A DNA stretch of 64,000 nucleotides from an uncultured Bilophila sp. (GTDB taxonomy: Bacteria > Desulfobacterota > Desulfovibrionia > Desulfovibrionales > Desulfovibrionaceae), in contig CABKMN010000007.1 in assembly GCA_902373525.1 (NCBI GenBank), positions 1 through 64,000 of the forward strand, in the 5' to 3' direction. The notes below the pieces were generated by a model that saw only the letters and a list, made by a program, of their open reading frames with translations, did no database searches and was not told the DNA's origin. A program made the position numbers and the translations under genes. Positions 25,432 through 34,314 of this stretch are shown here, piece by piece (position 1 is the first letter of the stretch; every line of letters begins with the position of its first letter).

Positions 25432-26388
25432 GTGTCTTTGCAGAGTTCCCTTTTCACGACGGCCTTGATCGGTACTTTGGCGCTTCTCGGAGGCTGCTCC
25501 ACGTTCGACAGCACATGGAAGAGCACCAAGGCTTTTTACGGCGAGTACATCAACCCGCCGGCCAAGATCGATTACGAGGACAAAGGCGTGCTGAACGACG
25601 CCGAAACCCGGCTTGCCTCCCGCATGGTGGGCATCGACATCCAGCTGGAGCAGCTGGAACGCTTCCTCCAGAACGCGGACAGGCCGCCGACGGGCGAATC
25701 CGTCGCCATCCTGTTCCACCGTTTCCCGTGGCTGTCCGGCCTCGCGGCGGTGGATGCGGAGGGAACGGTGCTCGCGCAGGAGCCTCCGGCGGCCATGAAG
25801 GAACTTGATTTCTCCCGGATGCTTGAGCAGAAGCCGCGCGGCGGCGAACTGCGGGGCCTCCGCGGTCTGGTCGAGGATACTCCCCTCGGGCCGGAAGTCC
25901 TGACCGGCATTCCCGTCTATTCCGGTTCGGAGATGATGGGCCTGCTCGTGGCGCATTTTGACATGCGTTCGCTCCTCACTTATACCAGTGGCGCGGAAGA
26001 CCTCGTGGTGCTCTCGCCGCAGGGAATTTTGTGGCCCGGACGCTTCGTCGTGGACGCCACGCCGCTGACGGGACAGGACTGGAACGAGATCACCAGGGAT
26101 TCGACGCACGGGACGGTCAGCAACAAGACCGGCTCGTTCATCTGGATGGCGCGGTTCATCGGCGAACAGCCGCTTATTTTCGCAACGCCCTCGGAAGGGC
26201 AGTTCCCCGAAGACGCCGAGCAGTTGTCCGCGCTTTCGCACGCCTCCGCGTTCAGTTCGCAGGGCATGACCGCTCCGGTTACGGAATCGCAGGTCATGGA
26301 AGGCGGTGCCGACGGCGACAGCATCCTTACGGCGCCGCTCCCGCCCGTGCGCGGGCTGGGCATGCAGGAATCGAGTATCGAGCATTGA
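25432..26388 (+). CDS. Lipoprotein of unknown function
   Basis: The start is a GTG at 25432, with GGAGA 7 nt upstream; an alternative GTG at 25405 overlaps the previous stop. A signal peptide ends in the lipobox LLGGC at about residues 19-23, so the 318-residue product should be lipid-anchored. The middle part (about 80-230) has the look of a Cache/PAS-like sensor fold (GLAAVDAEGTVLAQ, then GIPVYSGSEMMGLLVAHFD), but this is only an impression. It is the last gene of the pgsA-containing run. Confidence 0.65.
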   Translation: MSLQSSLFTTALIGTLALLGGCSTFDSTWKSTKAFYGEYINPPAKIDYEDKGVLNDAETRLASRMVGIDIQLEQLERFLQNADRPPTGESVAILFHRFPWLSGLAAVDAEGTVLAQEPPAAMKELDFSRMLEQKPRGGELRGLRGLVEDTPLGPEVLTGIPVYSGSEMMGLLVAHFDMRSLLTYTSGAEDLVVLSPQGILWPGRFVVDATPLTGQDWNEITRDSTHGTVSNKTGSFIWMARFIGEQPLIFATPSEGQFPEDAEQLSALSHASAFSSQGMTAPVTESQVMEGGADGDSILTAPLPPVRGLGMQESSIEH

Positions 26389-26482
26389 TCGAGGAGCGCA
26401 GTCGCGCCGCCTTTGGGCTCCGTCCGGAGGCGATTTTCTTGATGCACTTTTAGATTGTTCACAGGACCCATAAGGAGGGCTC

Positions 26483-27487
26483 ATGTCTTCTGAAATCACC
26501 GTCACCGAACATTTGCTTCTGCAGCAGCAGAGAGCGCCGCAGGCGACGGGCCACTTTACCGCGTTGTTTCATGATCTTGTTCTTTCAGCCAAAATCATTG
26601 CCCGCAGCGTAAGTAAGGCCGGCCTGCTCGATGTCCTCGGCGGCACCGGGGACATCAACGTGCAGGGTGAGAATGTCCAGAAGCTTGACGACTTCGCCAA
26701 CCGGGTGCTGCTGTACCGCATGGAGCGCTCCGGTGTGCTGTGCGCCATCGCCTCCGAGGAAAACGCCGATCTGGTGCGCGTTTCCGCCGCCTTCCCCCGC
26801 GGCGACTACATGCTGGTCTTTGACCCGCTGGACGGCTCCTCGAACATCGACGCCAACATCAACGTCGGCACCATCTTCTCCATCCTGCGCCGCAAGCCCG
26901 GTCGCACGGGCGAAGTGCAGCTTGACGAAATCCTCCAGCCCGGTTCCGAACAGGTTGCCGCCGGGTATTTCCTGTACGGCACCTCCACCATGCTGGTGTA
27001 CACGACGGGGCAGGGCGTACACGGCTTTACGCTTGATCCGAGCGTGGGCGAATTCCTGCTTTCGCATCCCGACATCCGCATTCCGGAATCCGGGAGCATC
27101 TATTCCGTCAACGAAGGCAACTGGAACCATTGGGACGACAAGGCACGCGCCGCCATCGACTACTTCAAGCATCCCGAAGACCCCAATGCGACGCCCTGTT
27201 CGGCCCGCTATGTCGGTTCGCTGGTTGCGGACTTCCACCGGACCCTGCTGTACGGCGGCATCTATATGTATCCCCCGGACAGCCGCAAGGGAAAGAGCCG
27301 CGGCAAGCTGCGGTACCTGTGCGAAGCCTCGCCGCTCGCCTTCGTGGCGGAAAACGCCGGCGGTGCCGCGAGCGACGGGCACAACCGCATTCTCGACCTC
27401 ACCCCGTCCACGCTGCACGAACGCGTTCCGCTGTTCATCGGCTCGCGGAAGGATGTCGAAGCGGTCAACGCCATTTATAAGAAATAG
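26483..27487 (+). CDS. fbp: Class I fructose-1,6-bisphosphatase
   Basis: The 334-residue enzyme of gluconeogenesis shows the metal-binding motif DPLDGSSNIDANINVGTIF near residue 113, an EENAD site near 92 and a KLRYLCEASPLAFVAENAGG stretch near 275 that carries substrate and metal ligands. Length and motifs are those of class I FBPase. AAGGAGG precedes the ATG at about the right distance. It is followed by inverted repeats that may end its transcript. Confidence 0.93.
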   Translation: MSSEITVTEHLLLQQQRAPQATGHFTALFHDLVLSAKIIARSVSKAGLLDVLGGTGDINVQGENVQKLDDFANRVLLYRMERSGVLCAIASEENADLVRVSAAFPRGDYMLVFDPLDGSSNIDANINVGTIFSILRRKPGRTGEVQLDEILQPGSEQVAAGYFLYGTSTMLVYTTGQGVHGFTLDPSVGEFLLSHPDIRIPESGSIYSVNEGNWNHWDDKARAAIDYFKHPEDPNATPCSARYVGSLVADFHRTLLYGGIYMYPPDSRKGKSRGKLRYLCEASPLAFVAENAGGAASDGHNRILDLTPSTLHERVPLFIGSRKDVEAVNAIYKK

Positions 27488-27532
27488 CGGTCGTCGGTGC
27501 CGGGAATGGTCCCGGCATTGACGTAGCGAGAA

Positions 27533-27576
27533 GAACGATCGGCCTGTGTTTCCCATCGAAAACGGGTCGATCGTTC
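27533..27576 (+). terminator. Possible terminator between fbp and tsaD
   Basis: A 9-bp stem GAACGATCG/CGATCGTTC (27533-27541, 27568-27576) with a long, partly paired loop is followed by T-rich sequence. A second small stem TGCCGGGA/TCCCGGCA lies at 27498-27517. Neither is a textbook terminator. Confidence 0.4.
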
Positions 27577-27612
27577 GTTTCTGGCCTTTTTCTGCATGAT
27601 GCGGTGGATGTT

Positions 27613-28701
27613 ATGCTTTGTCTTGGTATCGAAACCTCTTGTGATGAAACCGCGCTGGCTCTGGTCAGGGACGGGAAATGCGTGGAGTCCGTGCTGGCGA
27701 CGCAGATGGACGTGCACGCGCTGTTCGGCGGCGTCGTTCCCGAGCTGGCTTCCCGTGAGCACTACCGTTTTCTGGGTGCGCTGTACGACGAACTGATGCA
27801 CCGCACGGGGCTGTCGCTGGCCGATGTGGACGTCGTCGCGGCGACCCGTGGGCCGGGCCTGCTCGGGGCGCTGCTCGTAGGCGTGGCGTTCGCCAAGGGC
27901 TTGGCTCTGGCGGGCAACAAGCCGCTGGTCGCCGTCAACCATCTCCACGCCCACCTGCTGGCCGTCGGCCTTGAACATGAGCTGGACTACCCGTTGCTGG
28001 GCCTGCTCGTTTCGGGCGGTCATACCCATATTTATCGGATAGACGCACCGGAGTCGCTGGCCTTGCTGGGGCGCACGCTTGACGACGCGGCGGGCGAAGC
28101 CTGCGACAAGTTCGCCAAAATGCTCGGTCTGCCGTATCCCGGAGGTCTGCTGCTGGATCGCCTCGCGCAGCGCGGGACCGCCGATCCGCATCTGTTCCCG
28201 CGTCCGTACACGCATGCGGACAATCTGGATTTCAGCTTCAGCGGCCTGAAGACGGCGGCGCTGACCTATCTGCGGGACCACCCCGGATTGCTTGAGGAAG
28301 GCAGGCGCGTCCGGGACGCCGGTACGGATTCCGCCTCCCCGGCGCTGTGCGACGTCTGCGCGTCCTATATGCTGGCCGTTGCGGAGACGCTCAGCCTCAA
28401 GGTTGAAAAGGCGTTCCGGCGGGAAGAGGGGAAGGGCATCACCGGAATCGTCGTGGCCGGAGGCGTGGCCGCCAACACGCAGGTGCGGGCCGCCATGCAG
28501 TCGCTCGCCGACAGGCTCGGAAAGCCGTTGCTGCTGCCGTCGCGTTTCCTGTGCACGGACAACGCCGTGATGATCGCCCACGCCGGAGAGCTGCTCGCCC
28601 GAAAGGGATACGGGCAGGGATTGGCGTTCCCCGCCATTCCGCGCGGGCAGAAACTCCCCGATGATTTGGGCGCGTTGTGCGCTCCGCTGCGTTGTGCCTG
28701 A
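27613..28701 (+). CDS. tsaD: tRNA N6-adenosine threonylcarbamoyltransferase
   Basis: The 362-residue enzyme installs the t6A base next to the anticodon of ANN-decoding tRNAs. Characteristic sites are the opening LGIETSCDETALAL, the metal-binding histidines in NHLHAHLLAV near residue 113, the nucleotide-binding loop LLVSGGHTHIY and the closing VVAGGVAANTQVR. A GTG nine bases upstream (27604) is an alternative start. Usual partners TsaB, TsaC and TsaE are not in this window. Confidence 0.93.
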   Translation: MLCLGIETSCDETALALVRDGKCVESVLATQMDVHALFGGVVPELASREHYRFLGALYDELMHRTGLSLADVDVVAATRGPGLLGALLVGVAFAKGLALAGNKPLVAVNHLHAHLLAVGLEHELDYPLLGLLVSGGHTHIYRIDAPESLALLGRTLDDAAGEACDKFAKMLGLPYPGGLLLDRLAQRGTADPHLFPRPYTHADNLDFSFSGLKTAALTYLRDHPGLLEEGRRVRDAGTDSASPALCDVCASYMLAVAETLSLKVEKAFRREEGKGITGIVVAGGVAANTQVRAAMQSLADRLGKPLLLPSRFLCTDNAVMIAHAGELLARKGYGQGLAFPAIPRGQKLPDDLGALCAPLRCA

Positions 28702-28747
28702 ACGCTTGCGCGGTTTTTCTCAAATTGTGAATCTTTTCCGCGCCATC

Positions 28748-28776
28748 TTGACACCCCGTGATCTCGCATCTACAAT
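28748..28776 (+). promoter_or_regulatory. Consensus-like sigma-70 promoter for trxA-trxB-bamD
   Basis: TTGACA (28748-28753) and TACAAT (28771-28776) are spaced by 17 nt, about 80 nt ahead of the trxA start. Confidence 0.7.
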
Positions 28777-28859
28777 TGCTATGTTGGAGGCACTGCCTTT
28801 GGGCGTGAACGTGCCGCCGGTTTGTTTGTCAACAAGCAACTTTTCGTAAGGAGTCGGTA

Positions 28860-29183
28860 ATGGCTACCCAAGTGAATGATTCCAACTTTGATGCCGTCGT
28901 GCTGCAGTCCCAGCTCCCTGTCCTTGTTGATTTTTGGGCTCCGTGGTGCGGTCCGTGCCGTGCCATCGGCCCCATCATCGACGAGATCGCCAACGAATAT
29001 GAAGGCAAACTGTCCGTCGTCAAGCTGAACGTGGACGAAAATCCCGGCACGCCCGGCAAGTACGGCATCCGCGCCATTCCCACCCTTATCCTGTTCAAGA
29101 ACGGCGAAGTGGTGGAACAGGTCACGGGCGCCGTTTCCAAGTCCAGCATCACGACGATGATTGAACAAAAGGCTCTGGCATGA
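28860..29183 (+). CDS. trxA: Thioredoxin
   Basis: The 107-residue cytoplasmic disulfide reductant has the active-site WCGPC at residues 29-33, the cis-proline region AIPTLILF and the usual length. AAGGAG lies upstream of the ATG. It overlaps trxB by 4 nt (ATGA), so the reductase and its substrate are co-translated. Confidence 0.95.
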   Translation: MATQVNDSNFDAVVLQSQLPVLVDFWAPWCGPCRAIGPIIDEIANEYEGKLSVVKLNVDENPGTPGKYGIRAIPTLILFKNGEVVEQVTGAVSKSSITTMIEQKALA

Positions 29184-30106
29184 AACAGTACGACGCCGTT
29201 GTTGTAGGCGGGGGGCCTGCCGGGATCACCGCGGCCCTTTATTTGTGCCGCTCGGGCCTTTCCGTAGCCCAGATCGAGATGCTCGCCCCCGGCGGGCAGA
29301 TTCTCAAGACGGAAAGCATTGAGAACTATCCCGGATTCCCGCAGGGGATCAAGGGATGGGAAATGGCGGATACGTTCGCCGCTCATCTGGAAGGCTATGG
29401 GCTCGAACGGTACAATGACGCGGTTCTGAAGATGGAACGGACCTCCGGCGGCTGGATGATCGCCGTGGGGAAGGAATCCATCGAAGCCAAGGCCGTGGTC
29501 GTCTGCTCCGGCGCCAATCCTCGTCCCCTGGGGCTGCCGCGCGAGTCGCAGCTGACGGGGCGGGGAGTTTCCTACTGCGCCCTGTGCGACGGCAACTTCT
29601 TCCGCGATCAGGTCGTCGCCGTGGTCGGCGGCGGCAATTCGGCGCTGGAAGAGGCGCTCTACCTCTCCCGGATTGTCAAAAAACTGTATCTGATCCACCG
29701 CCGCGAAGGTTTCCGCGCCGCGAAGGTCTATCAGGACAAGGTGCGCGCGGCCTCGGACAAGATCGAACTTGTGCTGGATACCGTCGTGACCGGGCTGGTC
29801 GGTGAAGAGGCCCTTCAGGGACTCCAACTGAAAAATGTGAAGACCAATGCGGAAACGCAGCTGACGGTGGACGGCATGTTCGTGTTTGTGGGCTATGAGC
29901 CGCAGAACAGCTTCCTGCCCGCCGATCTTGATGTCGATCCGCAGGGCTTCATCGTCACCGATTGCGAGATGCGGACGAATCTGCCCGGCCTGTTCGCGGC
30001 GGGGGACATCCGTTCCAAGATGTGTCGTCAGGTGGCGACCGCCGTCGGTGACGGGGCCACAGCCGCTACGGCTGCCTTTACCTATCTTGAACAACTGGAC
30101 GCCTAA
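29180..30106 (+). CDS. trxB: Thioredoxin-disulfide reductase
   Basis: The 308-residue flavoenzyme reduces thioredoxin. It contains FAD-binding GGGPAGITAALYL at the N-terminus, the redox pair in YCALCDGNFF near residue 135, an NADPH-binding VVGGGNSALEEALYL near 148 and the closing FAD motif GLFAAGDIRSK. Nicotinamide specificity is not certain, because some relatives in anaerobes use ferredoxin- or NADH-linked routes. It shares an operon with trxA and bamD. Confidence 0.94.
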   Translation: MKQYDAVVVGGGPAGITAALYLCRSGLSVAQIEMLAPGGQILKTESIENYPGFPQGIKGWEMADTFAAHLEGYGLERYNDAVLKMERTSGGWMIAVGKESIEAKAVVVCSGANPRPLGLPRESQLTGRGVSYCALCDGNFFRDQVVAVVGGGNSALEEALYLSRIVKKLYLIHRREGFRAAKVYQDKVRAASDKIELVLDTVVTGLVGEEALQGLQLKNVKTNAETQLTVDGMFVFVGYEPQNSFLPADLDVDPQGFIVTDCEMRTNLPGLFAAGDIRSKMCRQVATAVGDGATAATAAFTYLEQLDA

Positions 30107-30108
30107 GC

Positions 30109-30831
30109 ATGTATTTTCGTCATCTAGTGCTGGTCGCATGGGTCATGCTTCTCTCCGGATGCGGCCTCATTGACTATTTCTTTTTGCCTCCGCCGGAAGA
30201 TACGGCTCAGGAATTGTACGAAGGCGCCAACGACGCCATGCACGAAAAGAATTATGAGCAGGCCGCCCAGTATTATTCAAAGCTCAAGGACAATTTCCCC
30301 TTCAGCCCGTATACGGTGGAAGCGGAATTGTCTCTCGGGGACGCTTTGTTCCTTGACGAAAAATATGTGGACGCCGCCGAGGCCTACAAGGAATTCGAAT
30401 CCCTGCATCCCCGGCATGAGGCGATCCCGTATGTGCTGTATCAGGTCGGCATGTCCGATTTGAAGAGCTTCATTTCCGTGGATCGGCCGACGACGTCGAC
30501 GCAGGAGGCTCTCGAATATTTCGGGCGTCTGCGCGAGACGTACCCCAACAGCGAGTATGCCGAAAAGGCCGCCGAGCAGATGAAGAACTGCCGTCGGCTC
30601 ATCGCCGAGCATGAGCTGTATCTGGGGGATGTTTTCTGGAACATGAACAACTACGGTCCGGCATGGAAACGGTATACCTATATCGTGGACAATTTCTCCG
30701 ATGTGCCGGAAGTCAGCGAACATGCGAAGGAAAAGGCTCTGTCCGCCTATTACCGGTATCGCGAGCAGCAGTCGAAGCAGGCTCGGGAACAGATTCAGGG
30801 GTCCTGGAAGCAGTGGTTTGACTGGCTCTAG
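30109..30831 (+). CDS. bamD: Outer membrane protein assembly factor BamD
   Basis: The 240-residue lipoprotein has a signal peptide ending in LLSGC at residues 14-18, then TPR-like repeats of the YfiO/BamD type (AAQYYSKLKDNFPFSPYTVEAELSLGDALF and successors). The conserved region MKNCRRLIAEHELYLGDVFWNMNNYGPAWKRY near 160-190 fits BamD closely. It would work with BamA in inserting beta-barrel proteins. It begins 2 nt after the trxB stop and is followed by a terminator. Confidence 0.9.
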   Translation: MYFRHLVLVAWVMLLSGCGLIDYFFLPPPEDTAQELYEGANDAMHEKNYEQAAQYYSKLKDNFPFSPYTVEAELSLGDALFLDEKYVDAAEAYKEFESLHPRHEAIPYVLYQVGMSDLKSFISVDRPTTSTQEALEYFGRLRETYPNSEYAEKAAEQMKNCRRLIAEHELYLGDVFWNMNNYGPAWKRYTYIVDNFSDVPEVSEHAKEKALSAYYRYREQQSKQAREQIQGSWKQWFDWL

Positions 30832-30847
30832 TCCCGTATGAGACCGA

Positions 30848-30889
30848 CAAAAGGCCGCCGCCGGAACATGTTCCGGCGGCGGCCTTTTG
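30848..30889 (+). terminator. Terminator after bamD, a 42-nt perfect palindrome
   Basis: Two 21-bp arms (30848-30868 and 30869-30889) are exact complements. The stem core is GC-rich and the right arm ends in TTTT, so it functions as a rho-independent terminator. Confidence 0.85.
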
Positions 30890-30982
30890 TCGTCAGGGGA
30901 GGAACGGCGTTTTCCAGAAACGGGAGGAAACAGTTTCTCATTGCGGCGTCCGTCGCCGTTTGGGAAACTCCCCTGAGGGCGC

Positions 30983-31011
30983 AAAAAAAGTCCCCGTTTG
31001 AAAACGGGGAC
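30983..31011 (-). terminator. Terminator after the ACT-domain gene
   Basis: On the minus strand a 10-bp stem (GTCCCCGTTT and its complement, 30990-30999 and 31002-31011) is followed by seven T residues. Confidence 0.88.
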
Positions 31012-31025
31012 TTCGAGAAGGCGTA

Positions 31026-31454
31026 TCAGCCGTTGATGCGATCCGCAGGGATGATCGGGATGTTCTTGGCTTTCAGGACTTCAATCGCCTGATCGATGCG
31101 GTCGAAGCGGAAAATCATCGTGGCGTTCCCGCCGCCTTCCTGAACGAAGGCGTACATGTATTCCACGTTGACGTTGTGGCCGGAAAGCGCTTCGAGGATG
31201 GCGTTCAGGCCACCGGGCTTGTCGTTCACTTCCACGGCGACGACAGCGGTGCGTCCAACGGTGAATCCGGCTTCCTTCATGATATTGATGGCTTTTTCCG
31301 TATCGTTCACGATCAGGCGGAGAATGCCGAAATCGGACGTATCGGCCAGAGAGAGGGCCCGGATGTTGATGCCCGCTTGCGCCAACGTCTTGGTCACTTC
31401 AGCCAAGCGGCCGGCTTTGTTTTCAAGAAAAATGGAAAGTTGTTCGACTTTCAT
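31026..31454 (-). CDS. Tandem ACT-domain protein
   Basis: The 142-residue protein is made of two ACT domains. The first opens KVEQLSIFLENKAGRLAEVTKTLAQAGINIRAL and the second begins near residue 70 with AVVAVEVNDKPGGLNAILEAL. There is no enzyme domain. Proteins like this bind amino acids and act as free-standing regulators, often near aromatic or branched-chain amino-acid genes. Here ilvBN lies 3 kb away but on the other strand. The ligand is not known. Confidence 0.88.
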   Translation of the reverse strand: MKVEQLSIFLENKAGRLAEVTKTLAQAGINIRALSLADTSDFGILRLIVNDTEKAINIMKEAGFTVGRTAVVAVEVNDKPGGLNAILEALSGHNVNVEYMYAFVQEGGGNATMIFRFDRIDQAIEVLKAKNIPIIPADRING

Positions 31455-31577
31455 GGTGGCCTTCCTTATATGCCTTGCGTTGCTGCCAGTCTCCGTGTGC
31501 GGAGCGGGGCTTATACTGACAGATATTGGAGGAAAACGCCAGTAAGGACTGAGCCTGCGAAACGGAAATCCGGGCGG

Positions 31578-31778
31578 TTACGCGGAATGGGTCGTATCGT
31601 CCTTTTTCTTTTCGTCTTTGGGGGTGATGTCGATTTCGTCGGGTTCCGAGCTGGCCCGCTTGAAGTTGCGGATGGCTTTGCCCAGCCCGCCGCCGATTTC
31701 AGGAAGTTTCTTGGCGCCGAAGATCAGAACGACTATAAGGAGAATGACGAGCAATTCTTGCATGCCGATACCGTACAT
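31578..31778 (-). CDS. tatA: Twin-arginine translocase subunit TatA/TatE
   Basis: The 66-residue protein has the short membrane helix ELLVILLIVVLIFGAKKLPEIG, the hinge FGAKKLP and the amphipathic helix GGGLGKAIRNFKRA, all typical of TatA. A charged tail follows. GGAGG lies 6 nt before the ATG, and a good promoter is just upstream. It is a single gene; tatBC are not in the window. Confidence 0.93.
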   Translation of the reverse strand: MYGIGMQELLVILLIVVLIFGAKKLPEIGGGLGKAIRNFKRASSEPDEIDITPKDEKKKDDTTHSA

Positions 31779-31804
31779 AGAGGCCTCCGTGTGTATAATA
31801 CTGG

Positions 31805-31833
31805 GATATACCGGTGGATTCCGGATAGGTCAA
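31805..31833 (-). promoter_or_regulatory. Sigma-70 promoter for tatA
   Basis: Read on the minus strand: TTGACC (31833-31828), 17-nt spacer, TATATC (31810-31805). Transcription would begin about 20 nt ahead of the tatA start. Confidence 0.6.
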
Positions 31834-32031
31834 GCGAAGGGCGTTGCATCCTTTTCCCCATCAGGGTACATACCTGAATGCCCTGACGGGGACGCCCGCC
31901 AAAACAGGAGAAATCCCCGGTCCCCACGGACACAGGGCACTTGAAAACATGGTAGTGATGTTACGCCTGCACCTCTTAGAGGTCAAGACTCTATAACGTC
32001 TGTAGAGAACATGTTTCAAAGGATCATACCC

Positions 32032-32901
32032 ATGCAAAAGGAATCGAACGATTCTGTTGTATACGTTCCCACAATGCATCGAGAATTCTTCCCCAAGGGA
32101 TTTCCGGCGTGCGTGCGTCCCGTCTGGCCGGGACTTCCCGACGACCGGGACGCTCCGCGGAATTCTGAAGAATGGTATGCGGTGCCCCTGCCTTACACGC
32201 AGAGGGAAGCCGCATCGTGCCTCGCCGATCTGGCGGGGCTGGACGAAGCGGGCCTCGCGTCGCTTTCCGAGGCGGCCACGGCGTCTCAGGGGCGGGAACG
32301 CAGGGCGCAGCAGGAGCGGCAGGATTTGAAGCGGTTTGCCGAAACCGGCGAACTGCGGGAAACCGGCGAGGCGTTTTCCGCCGAGGCGGCGGCGCGTTGG
32401 GCGCAGCGGTTTTTGCTGCTGGGCTGGCTTCAGGAGGAGCGCGTGCTGGAGATGGAGCGGCTTGCGGTCCGATACCGGACGGGCGCGGAAAAGCTGGCGG
32501 CGCAACTGGGAGATCGTGAGGATGAGGACGTGTTTTCCGGCCTGCTCGGGATGATGCGCGAACTGGTCCCCGAGGACGTGACCACGCTGCTGCCGTCGTG
32601 GCGTTTCATGCTGGACCTGCTGGCGATCCTGTTGCCGGAAGGTTGCGTGCTGTGTACGGCGGATGCCCGAATGGGCGGCGCGCTCATCGAAAACGGGCTG
32701 TGCCGGGAGCCGCTTTCGCCGGAGGCGGCGGCGCGTTTGCCGCAGGGGTGGCATGCCCCGGAAGGCTTCCGGGTGACCTGCGGCGAGGAACCGGTGTGGA
32801 AGCTGATCGGCAAAAAGGAGAGGCAACCCGACAGGCCCTGGCTTGACAGACGCCAACTCGTGATTCTTTGTATGGCAGACGCCACGTTGGAGCAGGCATG
32901 A
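32032..32901 (+). CDS. Conserved hypothetical protein
   Basis: The 289-residue protein has no recognised domain, signal peptide or membrane segment. It is acidic and rich in Ala, Glu and Leu, with predicted long helices (residues 60-180). An in-frame ATG at 32011 is an alternative start, but AAGGA lies before the one at 32032. Its stop overlaps the ATG of the HAD hydrolase gene (ATGATG), so the two are translationally coupled and likely act together. Confidence 0.6.
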   Translation: MQKESNDSVVYVPTMHREFFPKGFPACVRPVWPGLPDDRDAPRNSEEWYAVPLPYTQREAASCLADLAGLDEAGLASLSEAATASQGRERRAQQERQDLKRFAETGELRETGEAFSAEAAARWAQRFLLLGWLQEERVLEMERLAVRYRTGAEKLAAQLGDREDEDVFSGLLGMMRELVPEDVTTLLPSWRFMLDLLAILLPEGCVLCTADARMGGALIENGLCREPLSPEAAARLPQGWHAPEGFRVTCGEEPVWKLIGKKERQPDRPWLDRRQLVILCMADATLEQA

Positions 32902-33581
32902 TGCAATCCCCGGAAACATGGGCTTCCCGCCTTGAGGAACTCTTTCCCGACGGCCTTTCCGGCCTTATCTTTGATTGTGACGGGGTCATGGTCGACTCCT
33001 GCGGCGTCAACATCGGTTATTACAACCTGCTGCTTCGGGAAGTCGGCAAACCCCCGGTTTCCGAAGAGCAGGCCGTGTACGTGCAGATGTCCACGGCCAA
33101 AGAGGCGCTCGAATATCTGTTCACGCCGGAGGAACTCAAGCTGCTCCCCGCAATCGCGGATCGGTTCCCGTACCGCGAGGTGGCGTTGCCGCAGCTGGAG
33201 CTGGAACCGGGGCTTGAGGACATGCTGTACTGGTTGCGGGAGCGGGGCGTCCGGCTGGGCATTCACACCAACCGCGGAAGCGGAATGTGGGACCTTCTGG
33301 ACCGGTTCGGCCTGCGGCCCGTGTTCGATCCCGTCATGACGGCCGATATCGTGGCCCCCAAGCCCGATCCCGCCGGAGTCCGCCGCATTCTGGAGGCGTG
33401 GGGAGCCCGTCCCGAGACCGTCGGATTCCTCGGGGACAGCGCCACGGACGCGGCGGCGGCGCAGGGCGGCGGCGTTCCTCTGCTGGCGTACGGCAATCCC
33501 GCGCTTCCCGCCGCCGTACATGTGGAGAGTTTCCCGCAGTTGCACAAGGCGCTGGAGCGCCTTCCCCGTATAGGGCGCTGA
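32898..33581 (+). CDS. HAD-family hydrolase (phosphoglycolate-phosphatase-like)
   Basis: The 227-residue protein shows HAD motif I FDCDGVMVDS at about residues 23-32, motif II Thr in GIHTNRGS near 122 and motif III Lys in IVAPKPDPAGV. Motif IV FLGDSATDAAAA follows near 180. A helical cap of the C1 type sits between motifs I and II. Likely substrates are small phosphorylated metabolites; the exact one is unknown. The start is the ATG at 32898 that overlaps the upstream stop. Confidence 0.88.
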   Translation: MMQSPETWASRLEELFPDGLSGLIFDCDGVMVDSCGVNIGYYNLLLREVGKPPVSEEQAVYVQMSTAKEALEYLFTPEELKLLPAIADRFPYREVALPQLELEPGLEDMLYWLRERGVRLGIHTNRGSGMWDLLDRFGLRPVFDPVMTADIVAPKPDPAGVRRILEAWGARPETVGFLGDSATDAAAAQGGGVPLLAYGNPALPAAVHVESFPQLHKALERLPRIGR

Positions 33582-33616
33582 GCGTCCTGAAAGTCAACAG
33601 ACCTTTTGGAGGTAGC

Positions 33617-33916
33617 ATGTTTGTGCTCGGCAATATCCTGTTCGCCGTCGCGCGGGTTCTGGATACGCTTCTGTCACTGTATTTCTGGGTCGTCATCATT
33701 TCCGCGCTGCTGACGTGGGTGCGCCCCGATCCCTACAACCCCGTCGTCCGCACGCTGAACGCCCTGACGGAGCCCGTGCTGTACCGCATCCGCAAATGGC
33801 TTCCGTTCACGTACATCAGCGGGCTGGACCTTTCGCCCATCGTGGTGCTTATCGCCATCCAGCTGGTGCAGTCCATCGTGGTCCGGTCCCTGTTCCAGTA
33901 CGCGGCCATGCTGTAG
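33617..33916 (+). CDS. YggT family membrane protein
   Basis: The 99-residue protein has two hydrophobic blocks (residues 5-32 and 70-95) around a loop with PYNPVVRTLNALTEPVL, the signature of YggT proteins. The family has been linked to cell-shape and osmotic functions, but its biochemical role is unknown. TTGGAGG precedes the ATG at 33617. It follows the HAD gene by 35 nt. Confidence 0.9.
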   Translation: MFVLGNILFAVARVLDTLLSLYFWVVIISALLTWVRPDPYNPVVRTLNALTEPVLYRIRKWLPFTYISGLDLSPIVVLIAIQLVQSIVVRSLFQYAAML

Positions 33917-33969
33917 CGCGGGCTGCTTTTCAAAAGGACGGCGGTACGGGGCCTTTTCCGGACCGCCGC

Positions 33970-34000
33970 GAGGAATTGCCATTCCCTTTCCTCTTTTTTT
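33970..34000 (+). terminator. Probable terminator after the YggT gene
   Basis: A short stem GAGGAA/TTCCTC with an internal GGAAT/ATTCC pairing is followed by seven T residues. Confidence 0.6.
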
Positions 34001-34080
34001 GGGCTATGCAATAAGAAACGGTACGCGCCGCGCCGCGTTCCAGTCTCATTTTCAAACCTCTATGTATTGGAGAAAGCCTT

Positions 34081-34314
34081 ATGGAACAGCGTGAGCTTCT
34101 TCTTCTGGAAAAGTACGCCGCCATCAACCCCGAACTGAAGGAACTCTGGGAAGATCACATCCTCTATGAGAAGCAGGTAGAAAAGCTCGAAGCCAAGGCC
34201 TATCGGACTCCTACGGAAGAACAGACCCTGAAGCAGCTCAAGAAGCAGAAGCTGGAAGGGAAGACCCGGCTCCACGCCATCCTCGACGGCTATAACGAAC
34301 AGGAAGGCAACTGA
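34081..34314 (+). CDS. DUF465 (YdcH-like) small coiled-coil protein
   Basis: The 77-residue protein is nearly all helical and charged, with the family pattern of a central K/L-rich coil (LYEKQVEKLEAKAYRTPTEE, then LKQLKKQKLEGK). It ends 1 nt into the ATG of ilvB (TGATG), so it is coupled to acetolactate synthase. Function unknown. Confidence 0.82.
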   Translation: MEQRELLLLEKYAAINPELKELWEDHILYEKQVEKLEAKAYRTPTEEQTLKQLKKQKLEGKTRLHAILDGYNEQEGN

